A stretch of DNA of 44,742 bases from assembly GCF_008107635.1 (NCBI RefSeq), contig NZ_SDGZ01000022.1:1-44742 (forward strand). Direction: 5' to 3'. This document shows positions 17,635 through 27,089 of the stretch, one piece after another (positions within the stretch are counted from its first letter, which is position 1; each line of letters begins with the position of its first letter). The notes beneath the pieces are model-generated. The model was not told where the DNA came from and made no database searches. It saw only the letters and a program-made list of their open reading frames with translations. The position numbers were made by a program, and so were the translations under genes. This DNA comes from Weissella muntiaci. GTDB lineage: Bacteria > Bacillota > Bacilli > Lactobacillales > Lactobacillaceae.

Positions 17635-20600
17635 ATGCAAAATTATAACGGTAAAGAGAAAGACGTTGAAATTAAACGTACAAATTTCAAAAGTTATAAA
17701 GCTGGTAAACGCTGGCTTTATACCTCAAGCATTATTGCGGCGATTGTTGGAGGCGTTTCACTAACGCAGACGACTGCTTCGGCGGATGTCAAAGCTGACA
17801 GTACAACCAATACTGAGCAAGCAACAGAAACCGAGGCAGGTAGCATTAGTTCTAAAGTTGCGGCCTCTGAAGTATCTGTTGGTTCTACTGTTGCCAGCTC
17901 GGATGAAGCAAACGTACAGAATGCTAGTTCAGAAGTTGCAACAGCACAAGTGCAATCAGCAACCAGCTCGGAGGATACGGTCAGTTCAAATGTGGCGATC
18001 ACATCAGCTGATACAAATACGGTACAAGAATCAACCGATTCAATGACGACTAATGTAGTTGATACGGTTAATGCACCAGAATCTGTGGCTACTTCAGAGA
18101 CGGGATCATCAGAGACTTTGGCCGCAATTGCGGATTCGACTTCACAAAACTGGCCTGATGTTCTCGGTGATGGCAACGTTAATATGAATGCTGTTAACGT
18201 TACTATTAAGACCGGTGATACGTCATTGAATGAACTGGGAACAGATGGATTTATGGTTGCCGGGAGTGGTACTCCTGGGGCTGCAACCTTCGTACCTGCT
18301 CCTGGTCTTTCGATCGTTCTTGCTACAAAGAGTAACGACATTGACTACACTAAGCCATATACAGGAACTCAGCTCACAGGACCTGTATGGTTTGTGAACG
18401 CTGGTAGTGATAAAACGTTGCCAAACAACATGATTGTTGACGGTCACGGAGCTGGGGTACCCATTTGGAATGGTACTCAATATAATAAGCCAGGAACTTA
18501 TGCGGTTGAGTATCAGATTACTGGAAATCAACCAAGTATTGCAGGCAGTATTGATGCCTTTATCCCAGGATACTTTTTGATTACTGTGACAGATGATACT
18601 GAAGCAACTTCTTCAGAAGCAAGCTCAGCAAGTAGTGCTGCTAGCTCAGCGAATGTAGTTGCTAATTCGGCCAGCACCGTTGCTAACTCAGCAAGTAGCA
18701 TTGCAAGTTCAGCAAGCAGTACTGCTAGTTCAGCAAACGTAGTTGCTAGCTCAGCAGCTAATGCCTATCCATCAAACAGTGCTTTGCAAAGTATCGCTTC
18801 GAATGCATCAAGCGCTAACAGTGTTGCTGGTAGTTATGCTAAGGATGCTAGTTCAGATGCTTCTGCCGCAAGTAGCCATGCGACAACGGTAAGCTCAGCA
18901 AATGTTGAGGCGTCAAAGGCTGCCTCGATGGCCAACAGTGCTATTGAGGTTGGAAACCCAGACGCAGCTAAATCGTATGCCGATCAGGCGTCAAATGCGG
19001 CCACAAAAGCCAATTCAGAGGCCACTTTGACTAGCTCAGCTGCTAGCCAGGCAATGAGTGAAGCTCTGCAAGCAAGCTCAGCTGCACAAATTGCTGTTTC
19101 AAACGGGAACATTGCTGAATCTATTGCTTCAAGTGCCACTAATGAGAGTAGTAATAATTCTCAGGCCAGTTCAGAAGCTAGTTCAGCAAGTAGTGTTGCA
19201 AGTTCAGCGAGTGTAGTTGCTAACTCAGCAAGTACCGTAGCTAATTCAGCAAGCAGTATTGCTAGTTCAGCAAGTAGTACGGCTAGTTCAGCAAACGTAA
19301 TTGCTAGCTCAGCGGCCAGCGCATATCCATCAAACAGTGCTTTGCAAAGCATTGCTTCAAATGCGTCAAGTGCTAACAGTGTTGCTGGTAGTTATGCTAA
19401 GGATGCTAGTTCAGATGCCTCTGCAGCAAGTGATCATGCAACAATGGTAAGCTCAGCGAATATTGAGGCGTCAAAGGCCGCCTCAATGGCTAATAGTGCT
19501 ATTGCAGCTGGAGATCCGGTCGCAGCTAAATCATATGCCGATCAGGCGTCAAGTGCTGCCACAAAGGCCAGTTCAGAGGCTACTTTGACTAGCTCGGCTG
19601 CTAGTCAGGCAATGAGTGAAGCATTGCAAGCAAGCTCAGCTGCACAAATTGCTGTTTCGAATGGGAGTGTGGCTGGATCAATAGCCTCAAGCACTGCCAA
19701 TGAGAGTAACAGTTCACATGCTAGTTCAGAAGCAAGTTCGGCAAGTAGTGTCGCAAGCTCAGCGAATGTGACTGCCAACTCGGCAAGCACTGTGGCTAAT
19801 TCAGCAAGCAGCATTGCAAGTTCGGCAAGTAGTACAGCCAGCTCAGCCAATTCAGTTGCAAGCTCAGCAGCCAACGCATATCCAGCAAATAGTGCAATTC
19901 AAAGTGCTGCAAGTGCCGCTGCAAGTGCTAATACTGTTACATCAAGCTTTGCTAATGATGCAAGTTCACATGCGACAATGGCTAGTTCATATGCTTCAAA
20001 TGTAAGTTCAGCTAACATTGAAGCATCAGCAAACGCTTCAATGGCTAATAGTGCTAATTCTGCTGGAAATCCGGATGCTGCTAAGTCATATGCCGATAAG
20101 GCATCAAGTGCTGCTTCAGTTGCTAGCTCTGGTGCAGTCTTGACAAGTTCAGCTGCCAGTCAAGCAATGAGTGAAGCACTTAAGGCTAGTTCGGCTGCTG
20201 CAATTGCTAGTTCATTCGCTAATATTGCTTCAAGTGGTGCTTCAAGTTTGGCAAATGATCATAGCTATGCCAGTCAAGCAAGTTCAAGTGCCTCAACTGC
20301 TAGTTCAGCCGCAAGTGAAGCAGGTGTACAGGCAAGTAGCCATTCTAATAACAGCTCTCTATCAAGCTTAGCATCGAATGCCTCAAGTGCTGCTTCGATC
20401 GCATCATCAGCCGCTTCAGTTGCATCATCGGCAACGAGCACGGGTGATACTTCGACAGCTTCAAGCGCAGCATCAACAGCTTCAAGCGCAGCTAGTGAAG
20501 CCGTTAAGGACAATAGTGCGGCTAGTTCGATTGCTTCAAGCTTGGACAGCGCAACCAGTTCAGCCAGTTCATCCGAAGCTAACTCAGCCAGCAGCGTTGC

Positions 20601-23600
20601 TAGCTCGGCTAATGTTGTGGCCAGTTCAGCTAGTGCTGTGGCCAACTCAGCTAGCAGCATTGCTAGCTCAGCTAGCTCAGTTGCTAGTTCAGCCAACTCT
20701 GTCGCTAGCTCAGCAGCTAGCGCTTATCCAGCAAACAGTGCTATTAAGAGCGCCGCAAGTAATGTGGCCAGTGCTAATAACATCACATCAAGCTACGCCA
20801 AGGATGCTAGTTCGCATGCTTCAATGGCAAGTTCATACGCTAACGTTGTAAGTTCTGCTAACAGTGAAGCATCAGCAAATGCTTCAATGGCGAATAGTGC
20901 CAATGCGGCTGGTGAACCTGATGTTGCTAAGTCGTATGCTGATAAGGCATCAAGTGCTGCCGTGGTTGCTAGTTCTGAGGCCACATTAACAAGTTCAGCT
21001 GCTAGTCAAGCAATGAGTGAAGCAATTCAGGCTAGCTCAGCCGCATCGATTGCTAGTTCCTTTGCTTATATTGCCTCGAGTGGCGCTTCAAGTTTGGCAA
21101 ATGATCATAGTAGTGCTAGCCAAGCTAGTTCAAGTGCTTCGACTGCTAGCTCAGCGGCTAGCGAAGCTAGTTCACAAGCAAGCAATTATTCTGATAATAG
21201 CTCACTTTCAAGTTTGGCATCAAACGCTTCGAGTGCTGCTTCCGTAGCTTCAAGTGCAGCTTCTGTAGCATCATCAGCAATGAGTACAGGTGATACTTCA
21301 ACAGCTTCAAGTGCAGCTTCAACGGCTTCAAGTGCTGCGAGTGATGCAGTGAAAGATAACAGCGCCGCAAGTTCAATTGCTTCAAGTATCGCTAGTTCAG
21401 CGAGTTCAACATCAAGCTCACAGGCCAGCTCAGCAAGCAGCGTTGCTAATTCAGCAAATGTCGTAGCTAGTTCAGCCAGTGTTGTTGCTAATTCAGCAAG
21501 TAGCATTGCCAGCTCAGCAAGTAGTGTTGCCAGCTCAGCAAACTCGATGGCTAGCTCAGCGGCTAATGCTTACCCTTCAAACAGTGCTATTAAGAGTGCG
21601 GCTTCAACAGCATCAAGTGCTAACAGTATGGCATCAAGCTATGCAAAGGACGCCAGCTCGCATGCTTCAATGGCCAGTTCAATGGCAACGACTGTGAGTT
21701 CAGCTAACAATGAAGCTTCGATGAATGCTTCATTGGCTAATAGTGCTAATGCTTCTGGTAATCATGATGCAGCAAAGTCGTACGCTGATAAAGCTTCGAG
21801 TGCTGCATCAATTGCTAGCTCAGTTGCAACTATGACGAGTTCAGCCGCTAGCCAAGCAATGAGTGAAGCAATCCAGGCCAGCTCAGCTGCGTCAATTACT
21901 AATTCGTTTGCCAACATTGCCTCAAGTGTTGCCTCAAGTTTGGCAAATGATCATAGTTATGCCAGCCAAGCAAGCTCAAATGCTTCAGTTGCCAGTTCAG
22001 CCGCTAGTGGAGTTGGATCACAGTCAAGCAAATATCCTGACAATGACTCACTTTCAAGCTTGTCATCGAATGCCTCAAGCGCTGCATCAGTTGCATCGTC
22101 AGCCGCATCGGTTGCTAGCTCAGCAACGAACACTGGGGATACGTCAGCTGCTAGTTCAGCCGCATCGGTTGCTAGTTCAGCTGCCAGTGAGGCTGTTAAG
22201 GACAGTAAGGCTGCTAGTTCAATTGCGTCTGAGGTTGCCAATTCAGCAAGCTCAAATGGGTCGGTAGCTAGCTCGGCAAGTAGTGTGGCAAGTTCATCAA
22301 ATGTGAAAGCATCATCAGCAAACGTTGTAGGAAATGAGGCCAGTTCACTAGCTAGTTCAGCTAGTTCAACTGCGTCATCAGCAAACAGCGTTGCTAGTTC
22401 AGTTGCTAATAACTACCCATCTAATTCGGCTGTACAAAGCGCTGCAAGCAATGCTTCTAGTGCCAACAGCATTGCTGCAAGTTATGCTAGTTCAGCTAGT
22501 TTGCATGCATCAATGGTCGATTCACTTGCTAGTCAAGTTAGCTCAGCTAATACTGACGCGGCTAAGAATGCTTCATTAGCAAATAGTGCCAATGCGACTG
22601 GTAATTCAGATGCAGCTAAGTCATATGCTGATAAGGCCGCCAGTGCGGCAGTAATCGCTAGTTCTGATGCTACATTGGCTAGTTCGGCAGCTAATCAAGC
22701 AATGAGTGAGGCACAAAAGGCTAGTTCAGCCGCCAAAGATGCTGTGGATAATGCCAACTTAGCTTCGAGCTTAGCTGATAGGGACAATGGTTATGCTAGT
22801 GCAGCAAGCTCAAGTGCTTCTGTTGCTAGTTCAGCCGCACACGAAACAGGATCATATGCAAGCAATTACCCTGATAATAGTGCGCTATCAAGCTTAACAT
22901 CAGACGCTTCAAAGATGGCATCAACTGCCAGCTCAGCTGCTGTAGTGGCATCATCAGCTGCGAAGTCTGGCGATACATCTAAGGCGTCATCAGCTGCATC
23001 AACTGCTAGCTCAGCCGCTAGTCAAGCGGTTAAGGACAATAGTGCTGCTGGTTCGATTGCGTCAAGTATTGCTGAATCAAATGCAAATCATGACTATGGT
23101 AAGGATGCAAGTTCAAGTGCTTCATTGGCCAGCTCAGCTGCCAGTCATGCTGGTTCGATCGCTAGTCACGCCTCATCAAATAGTCAAATTTCTAGCCTAG
23201 TGTCGGATGCTTCAAGTGCTGCTTCAGTTGCCAGTTCAGCCGCCAATGAGGCATCAAAGGCTACTAGCAATGGTGATACTTCTAAGGCTTCAAGTGCTGC
23301 TTCAGCTGCCAGTTCAGCCGCCAGTCAAGCAGTTAAGGATGACAGCTTAGCTAGTTCAATTGCCTCTAGTCTTGCCAGCTCAGCATCAAGTAATGGTAGC
23401 GGATCTTCAAACTCAAACTCTTCGAATAGCAGTTCGAATAATGGTTCAGGTTCTTCAGTAAACAACGGATCAAATAGTAACGGCTCGAACGGTAATAATG
23501 TTGATCCAAACGGCAATTATACTGGCTCAAATGGCTTGAATACAACAAATGGCGGTAGTGCAGGCAACAGCACTGGAGTTAATAAAACAAATGGCTCAGG

Positions 23601-23772
23601 TGTGACAACAAGTGCTGTTACAGCCGCCAACCAGAACGGTATTAAAAAGTCAGAAGCGGGGGTTCTTCCGGAAACAGGATTCGAGGATTCACCAGAAGCT
23701 CTCGTTGGTGGGCTAGCTTTGCTTGGCGGATTGGCCTTGCTCGGTGGAGCTCGTCGACGGAAGCATTTTTAA
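17635..23772 (+). CDS. Giant Ala/Ser-rich LPETG surface protein with KxYKxGKxW signal
   Basis: 2045 aa. The signal has KSYKAGKRW at residues 19-27, then a hydrophobic core ending near ASA. A Ser/Thr/Val-rich segment (~50-165) leads to a non-repeat domain (~170-322, with NKPGTYAVEYQIT, Ig-like in style). Residues ~322-1919 are Ala/Ser-rich repeats, followed by a Gly/Ser/Asn-rich wall-spanning part. The anchor is LPETG at 2011-2015, then a hydrophobic segment and RRRKHF, so sortase A should attach it to peptidoglycan. The Ala-Ser chemistry resembles the glycosylated AST domain of L. plantarum Acm2 rather than streptococcal Ser-rich repeats. It is first in an operon with 23807 and 26685. The GT4 pair at 31355-34498 are likely modifiers (inference). 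Confidence 0.93.
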   Translation: MQNYNGKEKDVEIKRTNFKSYKAGKRWLYTSSIIAAIVGGVSLTQTTASADVKADSTTNTEQATETEAGSISSKVAASEVSVGSTVASSDEANVQNASSEVATAQVQSATSSEDTVSSNVAITSADTNTVQESTDSMTTNVVDTVNAPESVATSETGSSETLAAIADSTSQNWPDVLGDGNVNMNAVNVTIKTGDTSLNELGTDGFMVAGSGTPGAATFVPAPGLSIVLATKSNDIDYTKPYTGTQLTGPVWFVNAGSDKTLPNNMIVDGHGAGVPIWNGTQYNKPGTYAVEYQITGNQPSIAGSIDAFIPGYFLITVTDDTEATSSEASSASSAASSANVVANSASTVANSASSIASSASSTASSANVVASSAANAYPSNSALQSIASNASSANSVAGSYAKDASSDASAASSHATTVSSANVEASKAASMANSAIEVGNPDAAKSYADQASNAATKANSEATLTSSAASQAMSEALQASSAAQIAVSNGNIAESIASSATNESSNNSQASSEASSASSVASSASVVANSASTVANSASSIASSASSTASSANVIASSAASAYPSNSALQSIASNASSANSVAGSYAKDASSDASAASDHATMVSSANIEASKAASMANSAIAAGDPVAAKSYADQASSAATKASSEATLTSSAASQAMSEALQASSAAQIAVSNGSVAGSIASSTANESNSSHASSEASSASSVASSANVTANSASTVANSASSIASSASSTASSANSVASSAANAYPANSAIQSAASAAASANTVTSSFANDASSHATMASSYASNVSSANIEASANASMANSANSAGNPDAAKSYADKASSAASVASSGAVLTSSAASQAMSEALKASSAAAIASSFANIASSGASSLANDHSYASQASSSASTASSAASEAGVQASSHSNNSSLSSLASNASSAASIASSAASVASSATSTGDTSTASSAASTASSAASEAVKDNSAASSIASSLDSATSSASSSEANSASSVASSANVVASSASAVANSASSIASSASSVASSANSVASSAASAYPANSAIKSAASNVASANNITSSYAKDASSHASMASSYANVVSSANSEASANASMANSANAAGEPDVAKSYADKASSAAVVASSEATLTSSAASQAMSEAIQASSAASIASSFAYIASSGASSLANDHSSASQASSSASTASSAASEASSQASNYSDNSSLSSLASNASSAASVASSAASVASSAMSTGDTSTASSAASTASSAASDAVKDNSAASSIASSIASSASSTSSSQASSASSVANSANVVASSASVVANSASSIASSASSVASSANSMASSAANAYPSNSAIKSAASTASSANSMASSYAKDASSHASMASSMATTVSSANNEASMNASLANSANASGNHDAAKSYADKASSAASIASSVATMTSSAASQAMSEAIQASSAASITNSFANIASSVASSLANDHSYASQASSNASVASSAASGVGSQSSKYPDNDSLSSLSSNASSAASVASSAASVASSATNTGDTSAASSAASVASSAASEAVKDSKAASSIASEVANSASSNGSVASSASSVASSSNVKASSANVVGNEASSLASSASSTASSANSVASSVANNYPSNSAVQSAASNASSANSIAASYASSASLHASMVDSLASQVSSANTDAAKNASLANSANATGNSDAAKSYADKAASAAVIASSDATLASSAANQAMSEAQKASSAAKDAVDNANLASSLADRDNGYASAASSSASVASSAAHETGSYASNYPDNSALSSLTSDASKMASTASSAAVVASSAAKSGDTSKASSAASTASSAASQAVKDNSAAGSIASSIAESNANHDYGKDASSSASLASSAASHAGSIASHASSNSQISSLVSDASSAASVASSAANEASKATSNGDTSKASSAASAASSAASQAVKDDSLASSIASSLASSASSNGSGSSNSNSSNSSSNNGSGSSVNNGSNSNGSNGNNVDPNGNYTGSNGLNTTNGGSAGNSTGVNKTNGSGVTTSAVTAANQNGIKKSEAGVLPETGFEDSPEALVGGLALLGGLALLGGARRRKHF
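18601..23390 (+). repeat. Six long Ala/Ser-rich repeats (two period lengths)
   Basis: The marker ATGAGTGA(A/G)GC recurs at 19054, 19612, 20167, 21013, 21859 and 22702. Spacings are 558, 555, 846, 846 and 843 bp, that is about 186 aa for the early units and 282 aa for the later ones. Later units carry an extra ~96-aa block (with SLANDH and GDTSTASSAAST). Units share SSANVVANSAS, YPSNSALQS, AKSYADKASSAA and SSAASQAMSEA. Confidence 0.9.
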
Positions 23773-23806
23773 GAGAATTGGTTATTAGGTAAAGGAAGTA
23801 TTGATT

Positions 23807-26647
23807 ATGGGTAATTATAAGAATCGCGTAAGCGCGCTCTTTGAGAAAACACAAGTTGAAAAGAAAAATACAAATTTCCGTTCATGGAAGAAGGGTAAGA
23901 GCTGGTTGTTCGCATCAGCTTTAGTTGCCTCGGTCATTGGTGGTGGTGCCACAATGATTGGTGGAGCTTCGGATGCCAGTGCGGATACAGTAACGCCAAG
24001 TACAAGTGAGACAACACAAGCTGATACAGATAGCACATCGGCCGTTACGAGTGAAGTTGCGGTTGGATCAACTGTTGCGACTAGTAGTGCTGCAATGTCA
24101 ATTAGTACGTCCGAGTCAGCAATGACTAGTGAGATTAGTTCTGCTTCAAGCGAGAGTACAAGCATTGCTTCAGGGGCTAAGAGTGTTGCTAATGAAAGTT
24201 CAACTGCAACCAGCGTAGCCGCAACATCAGTTCAGGCACAGCCAGTAACGTCATCATCTGTTGAAGCTCCAACAGCTCCTGTGGGTACTGAAGCGAGATT
24301 TAACACCGCCGCGGCTACTAGTCAAATGACGACAACGCCAGCTTTGATCACGAAAGACGTTACGGTTAATAAAGGGCAAGCCTTCCGACAAGCAGCCGGT
24401 TTCGTGGAAGCCACAGACAGTACTGGAAAGACCGTGGACAAATCAGCTATCTCAATTACGGGAGTAGTTAATTCGAATATTGCAGGAACTTACTTTGTTT
24501 TGTACAGCTTCGTGGACGTAAACGGGGCGACGGTAACTGGTAAGACGCAGGTTAATGTACGTGATACAACTAGCCCTGTAGTAACGACCTCTGATGTTGC
24601 CAATCAAACTACAACAAGTTCGCTAGCCGTTAATGGTGGAGCAGGGATGACTTTGTCATCAAATGCCGCGAACGCCTTGCAAAGTTCAGCGGTTCAATCA
24701 CTTAGCTCGCAAGTAGCTACAGCTATTTCAAATGGAGATATGAGTTTGGCGTCATCAGCAATGAATTCATTTGCAAATACTGATGCTGGTAAGTCATTTG
24801 CATCAAATGCTGTTGATATGATTAATTCAGCAGCTTCATCAATGAACTCATTGGGTTCGTTGATGGCTGACTCGCAAGTTCAAGATTTCAAAAATCAGCT
24901 ATCAGCGGCAGTTACATCATCTGACACAGCATTAGCTAAATCATTAATTGCATCATTTGCAGCTACTTCTCAAGGATCAATCTTGATGTCAATGGCTTCG
25001 AATATGCCAACTACAATCTCCAACGCAACAATTTCGTCTATCATGTCAGTTGCGTCAAGCATGGCAACGACAAGCGGGTCTGCATCTACAAATGACGCAA
25101 CAAGTGTTGCTAACGCATTCATAGCAACTTCTGAGGGACAAACTCTAATCTCGAATGCTAATTCTGCCGCTATCCTTGCTTCGAATGCTAGTTCCGCAGC
25201 AGTTTCAGAATTTGCTCAAACTTCTGAGGGACGAGCAATGATGTCGGCTTTGGATTCCTATGCCTCAAACGCTCAATATAAGGAATTTAATGAGGCAATG
25301 TCGGAGGCGGTTGCAGAATCGAATGCTAGTCTTGCATCTTCGTTAGCAAATTCATTCTTTGCAACGTCGCTTGGGGCACAATTTGGGGACGATATGAAGT
25401 CTTATGAGGCAACGGATGCTTATAAATCAATGATGGCAAGTATTTCATCTTCTGAGGATGCACTTGGAAATTCCATTAAAGAGTCAATGACACTGGCAGG
25501 GCTGTCACTTAATCCATCTGATTTGTTGAGTGGAGCCTCCAAGTTATTCTCTGGTCTAAATCCATTAAGCGGAGCCAACAAATTACTATCTAATTTTAAT
25601 CCAATGGATGTTTTAAAGAATATTACAGGAACAATTTGGAATGTAGTTAGTGGCGTAGTCCAAACGATTAATCCAATTCGAATATTACCAGATTGGTCAG
25701 GGTCAAGTTTCGGTGAATTTGCAGAATCTTGGCTTGGTGGTGTTCTTGGTGCAACGTTCTATGGCACGGCCGGCTCAGCACTTGCTGGATTTGGTGCTAA
25801 TGCAATTGCAGTTATCCCAGTAGGATTAACTAGTACGTTAATGGGGTTAATTCCAATTCTAGGCTGGGCAGGTGGACTTCATCCTTGGGTAGCTATGGGA
25901 TGGATCGGTGGAATCTCTGCATGGTTCGGTGGAACTATCTCATCAGGTATGGGTGCTTATTATGGCTCAACTATGGGCAAAGGTCTCTCAAAAGATGGAC
26001 ATGTGGATAATATTGTTAGCGGTACTGCTATTGGTGCAACTCTGGGTGCAATTGCAGGCACGACAATTAATGATTGGTTAGTAGGGTATGTTGGTGCCCA
26101 TGTTCTAATGATGATTCCAACCGTTATTACGACTATTGTAGGAACAATAGGTACAATTACTGGGGTGATTGCACCATTTACAACGGCGATTGCATCTATT
26201 GTTACGCCATTGCTCGTTACAGCGGGAACTTTTATTGGCGCACCAATTGGCGCGGCAATCGGTGGAGCAATCGGTGGAGCAATCGGTGCTCTAACTAAGG
26301 CTATGGGAATTAGTTTAACCCTCCCAGATGCCAGTCAACTCGTTAAAGATATTGCAGCCCTACCGGGGATTTCTGATTTGTTGTCAACTATTAAGGAAGT
26401 TACTGCAAAGGCGGGTACTGTTGTTACCAAGGCAGTTACTGTTGCCAAGGGTGGTGTATTCAATCTGAAGAGTGGATTTGATAAGGCCACGGATAGTAAT
26501 GGTAAAGATGTCGCTGCTTCATTGATCACTGCAACTGGATCGGTCAATACAAAGGTCCCAGGTGTTTATATTGTGGATTACAGTTATCCAGATAGTGGCA
26601 CGAATACGATTACACATGGCTATGCTCAAGTAACTGTTACGGCCTAA
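23807..26647 (+). CDS. Secreted protein with KxYKxGKxW-like signal and Gly-rich hydrophobic core
   Basis: 946 aa from ATG 23807 (AAAGGAAG 8 nt upstream; a TTG at 23801 would add two residues). The signal variant is RSWKKGKSW (25-33). Residues ~35-175 are Ser/Thr/Ala-rich. An Ig-like module follows (~178-253, VTVNKGQAFRQ ... IAGTYFVLYSF). Next is a helical Ser/Ala region (~280-560), then ~640-834 hydrophobic and Gly-rich with several membrane-length segments and a glycine-zipper-like run (GAPIGAAIGGAIGGAIGA). A second Ig-like module ends the protein (~873-946). There is no LPxTG. The function is unknown; the core recalls pore-forming or membrane-inserting proteins, but that is inference. It lies 34 bp downstream of the LPETG gene, in the same operon. 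Confidence 0.85.
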   Translation: MGNYKNRVSALFEKTQVEKKNTNFRSWKKGKSWLFASALVASVIGGGATMIGGASDASADTVTPSTSETTQADTDSTSAVTSEVAVGSTVATSSAAMSISTSESAMTSEISSASSESTSIASGAKSVANESSTATSVAATSVQAQPVTSSSVEAPTAPVGTEARFNTAAATSQMTTTPALITKDVTVNKGQAFRQAAGFVEATDSTGKTVDKSAISITGVVNSNIAGTYFVLYSFVDVNGATVTGKTQVNVRDTTSPVVTTSDVANQTTTSSLAVNGGAGMTLSSNAANALQSSAVQSLSSQVATAISNGDMSLASSAMNSFANTDAGKSFASNAVDMINSAASSMNSLGSLMADSQVQDFKNQLSAAVTSSDTALAKSLIASFAATSQGSILMSMASNMPTTISNATISSIMSVASSMATTSGSASTNDATSVANAFIATSEGQTLISNANSAAILASNASSAAVSEFAQTSEGRAMMSALDSYASNAQYKEFNEAMSEAVAESNASLASSLANSFFATSLGAQFGDDMKSYEATDAYKSMMASISSSEDALGNSIKESMTLAGLSLNPSDLLSGASKLFSGLNPLSGANKLLSNFNPMDVLKNITGTIWNVVSGVVQTINPIRILPDWSGSSFGEFAESWLGGVLGATFYGTAGSALAGFGANAIAVIPVGLTSTLMGLIPILGWAGGLHPWVAMGWIGGISAWFGGTISSGMGAYYGSTMGKGLSKDGHVDNIVSGTAIGATLGAIAGTTINDWLVGYVGAHVLMMIPTVITTIVGTIGTITGVIAPFTTAIASIVTPLLVTAGTFIGAPIGAAIGGAIGGAIGALTKAMGISLTLPDASQLVKDIAALPGISDLLSTIKEVTAKAGTVVTKAVTVAKGGVFNLKSGFDKATDSNGKDVAASLITATGSVNTKVPGVYIVDYSYPDSGTNTITHGYAQVTVTA

Positions 26648-26684
26648 ATCGTCCAATTTTGAAGCAAATTTAAGTGAGGAAATT

Positions 26685-26924
26685 ATGTTTGGTGAAATTA
26701 AATTAAAATCGTTAGAAATAAAAAAAGGAACAGCTTTTCGACTGATATCGCTCCTTGAATCTGCAATTGATTCGCAGGGGCAAACAGTCGATGCTGCTCA
26801 AATTTCATCGGTTGGTAATGTACCTGTTAATGTTCCAGGAGATTATCCAATGATGTTTTACTTTATTGATCCTCATTCAAAGATGCGAGTTGAAGGAATG
26901 ACCGTTATTAAAATAACTGAATAG
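26685..26924 (+). CDS. Stand-alone Ig-like domain protein, no signal peptide
   Basis: 79 aa, with GTGAGGA upstream and 37 bp from the previous stop. The whole protein is one Ig-like module: LEIKKGTAFRLISLLE, AIDSQGQTVDAAQISSVGN, VPGDYPMMFYFIDP. It aligns in order with the modules in 23807 (VTVAKGGVFNLKSGF ... VPGVYIVDYSY) and 27090 (VTVQRGNAWRPITNF ... IPGVYYVMYKF). It has no signal peptide, so it should stay in the cytoplasm. It may bind or cap its secreted relatives before export, protect against the hydrophobic core, or be a split-off C-terminal module. It is last in the operon. Confidence 0.75.
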   Translation: MFGEIKLKSLEIKKGTAFRLISLLESAIDSQGQTVDAAQISSVGNVPVNVPGDYPMMFYFIDPHSKMRVEGMTVIKITE

Positions 26925-26952
26925 TACGTTATATCACCAAGATTGTACTTTG

Positions 26953-26993
26953 AGGGTAGTTGGTTTCTTAACGGGAGGCCAACTACCCTTTTT
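26953..26993 (+). terminator. Strong terminator ending the 17635-26924 operon
   Basis: An 11-bp stem AGGGTAGTTGG/CCAACTACCCT (26953-26963, 26979-26989) with a 15-nt loop, then T's. Confidence 0.92.
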
Positions 26994-27089
26994 ACAAACT
27001 TAATCATAGATGGGTTATGTTAAAGAATTATGGGCTAAATTTGAAGAAATTTAGAATAATTCTGAATAATATATAGGGGTAGGGAAGGC

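Noticed and set aside
20274-21506. Antisense Ala/Leu/Glu-rich ORFs within the giant Ala/Ser-rich gene
   Set aside because: Low-complexity mirror images of the Ala-Ser codons with no start signals.
18601-23390. Could the regular repeats be a CRISPR array?
   Set aside because: Repeats are in frame, hundreds of bases long, protein-coding and without unique spacers. No CRISPR array is seen in the window.
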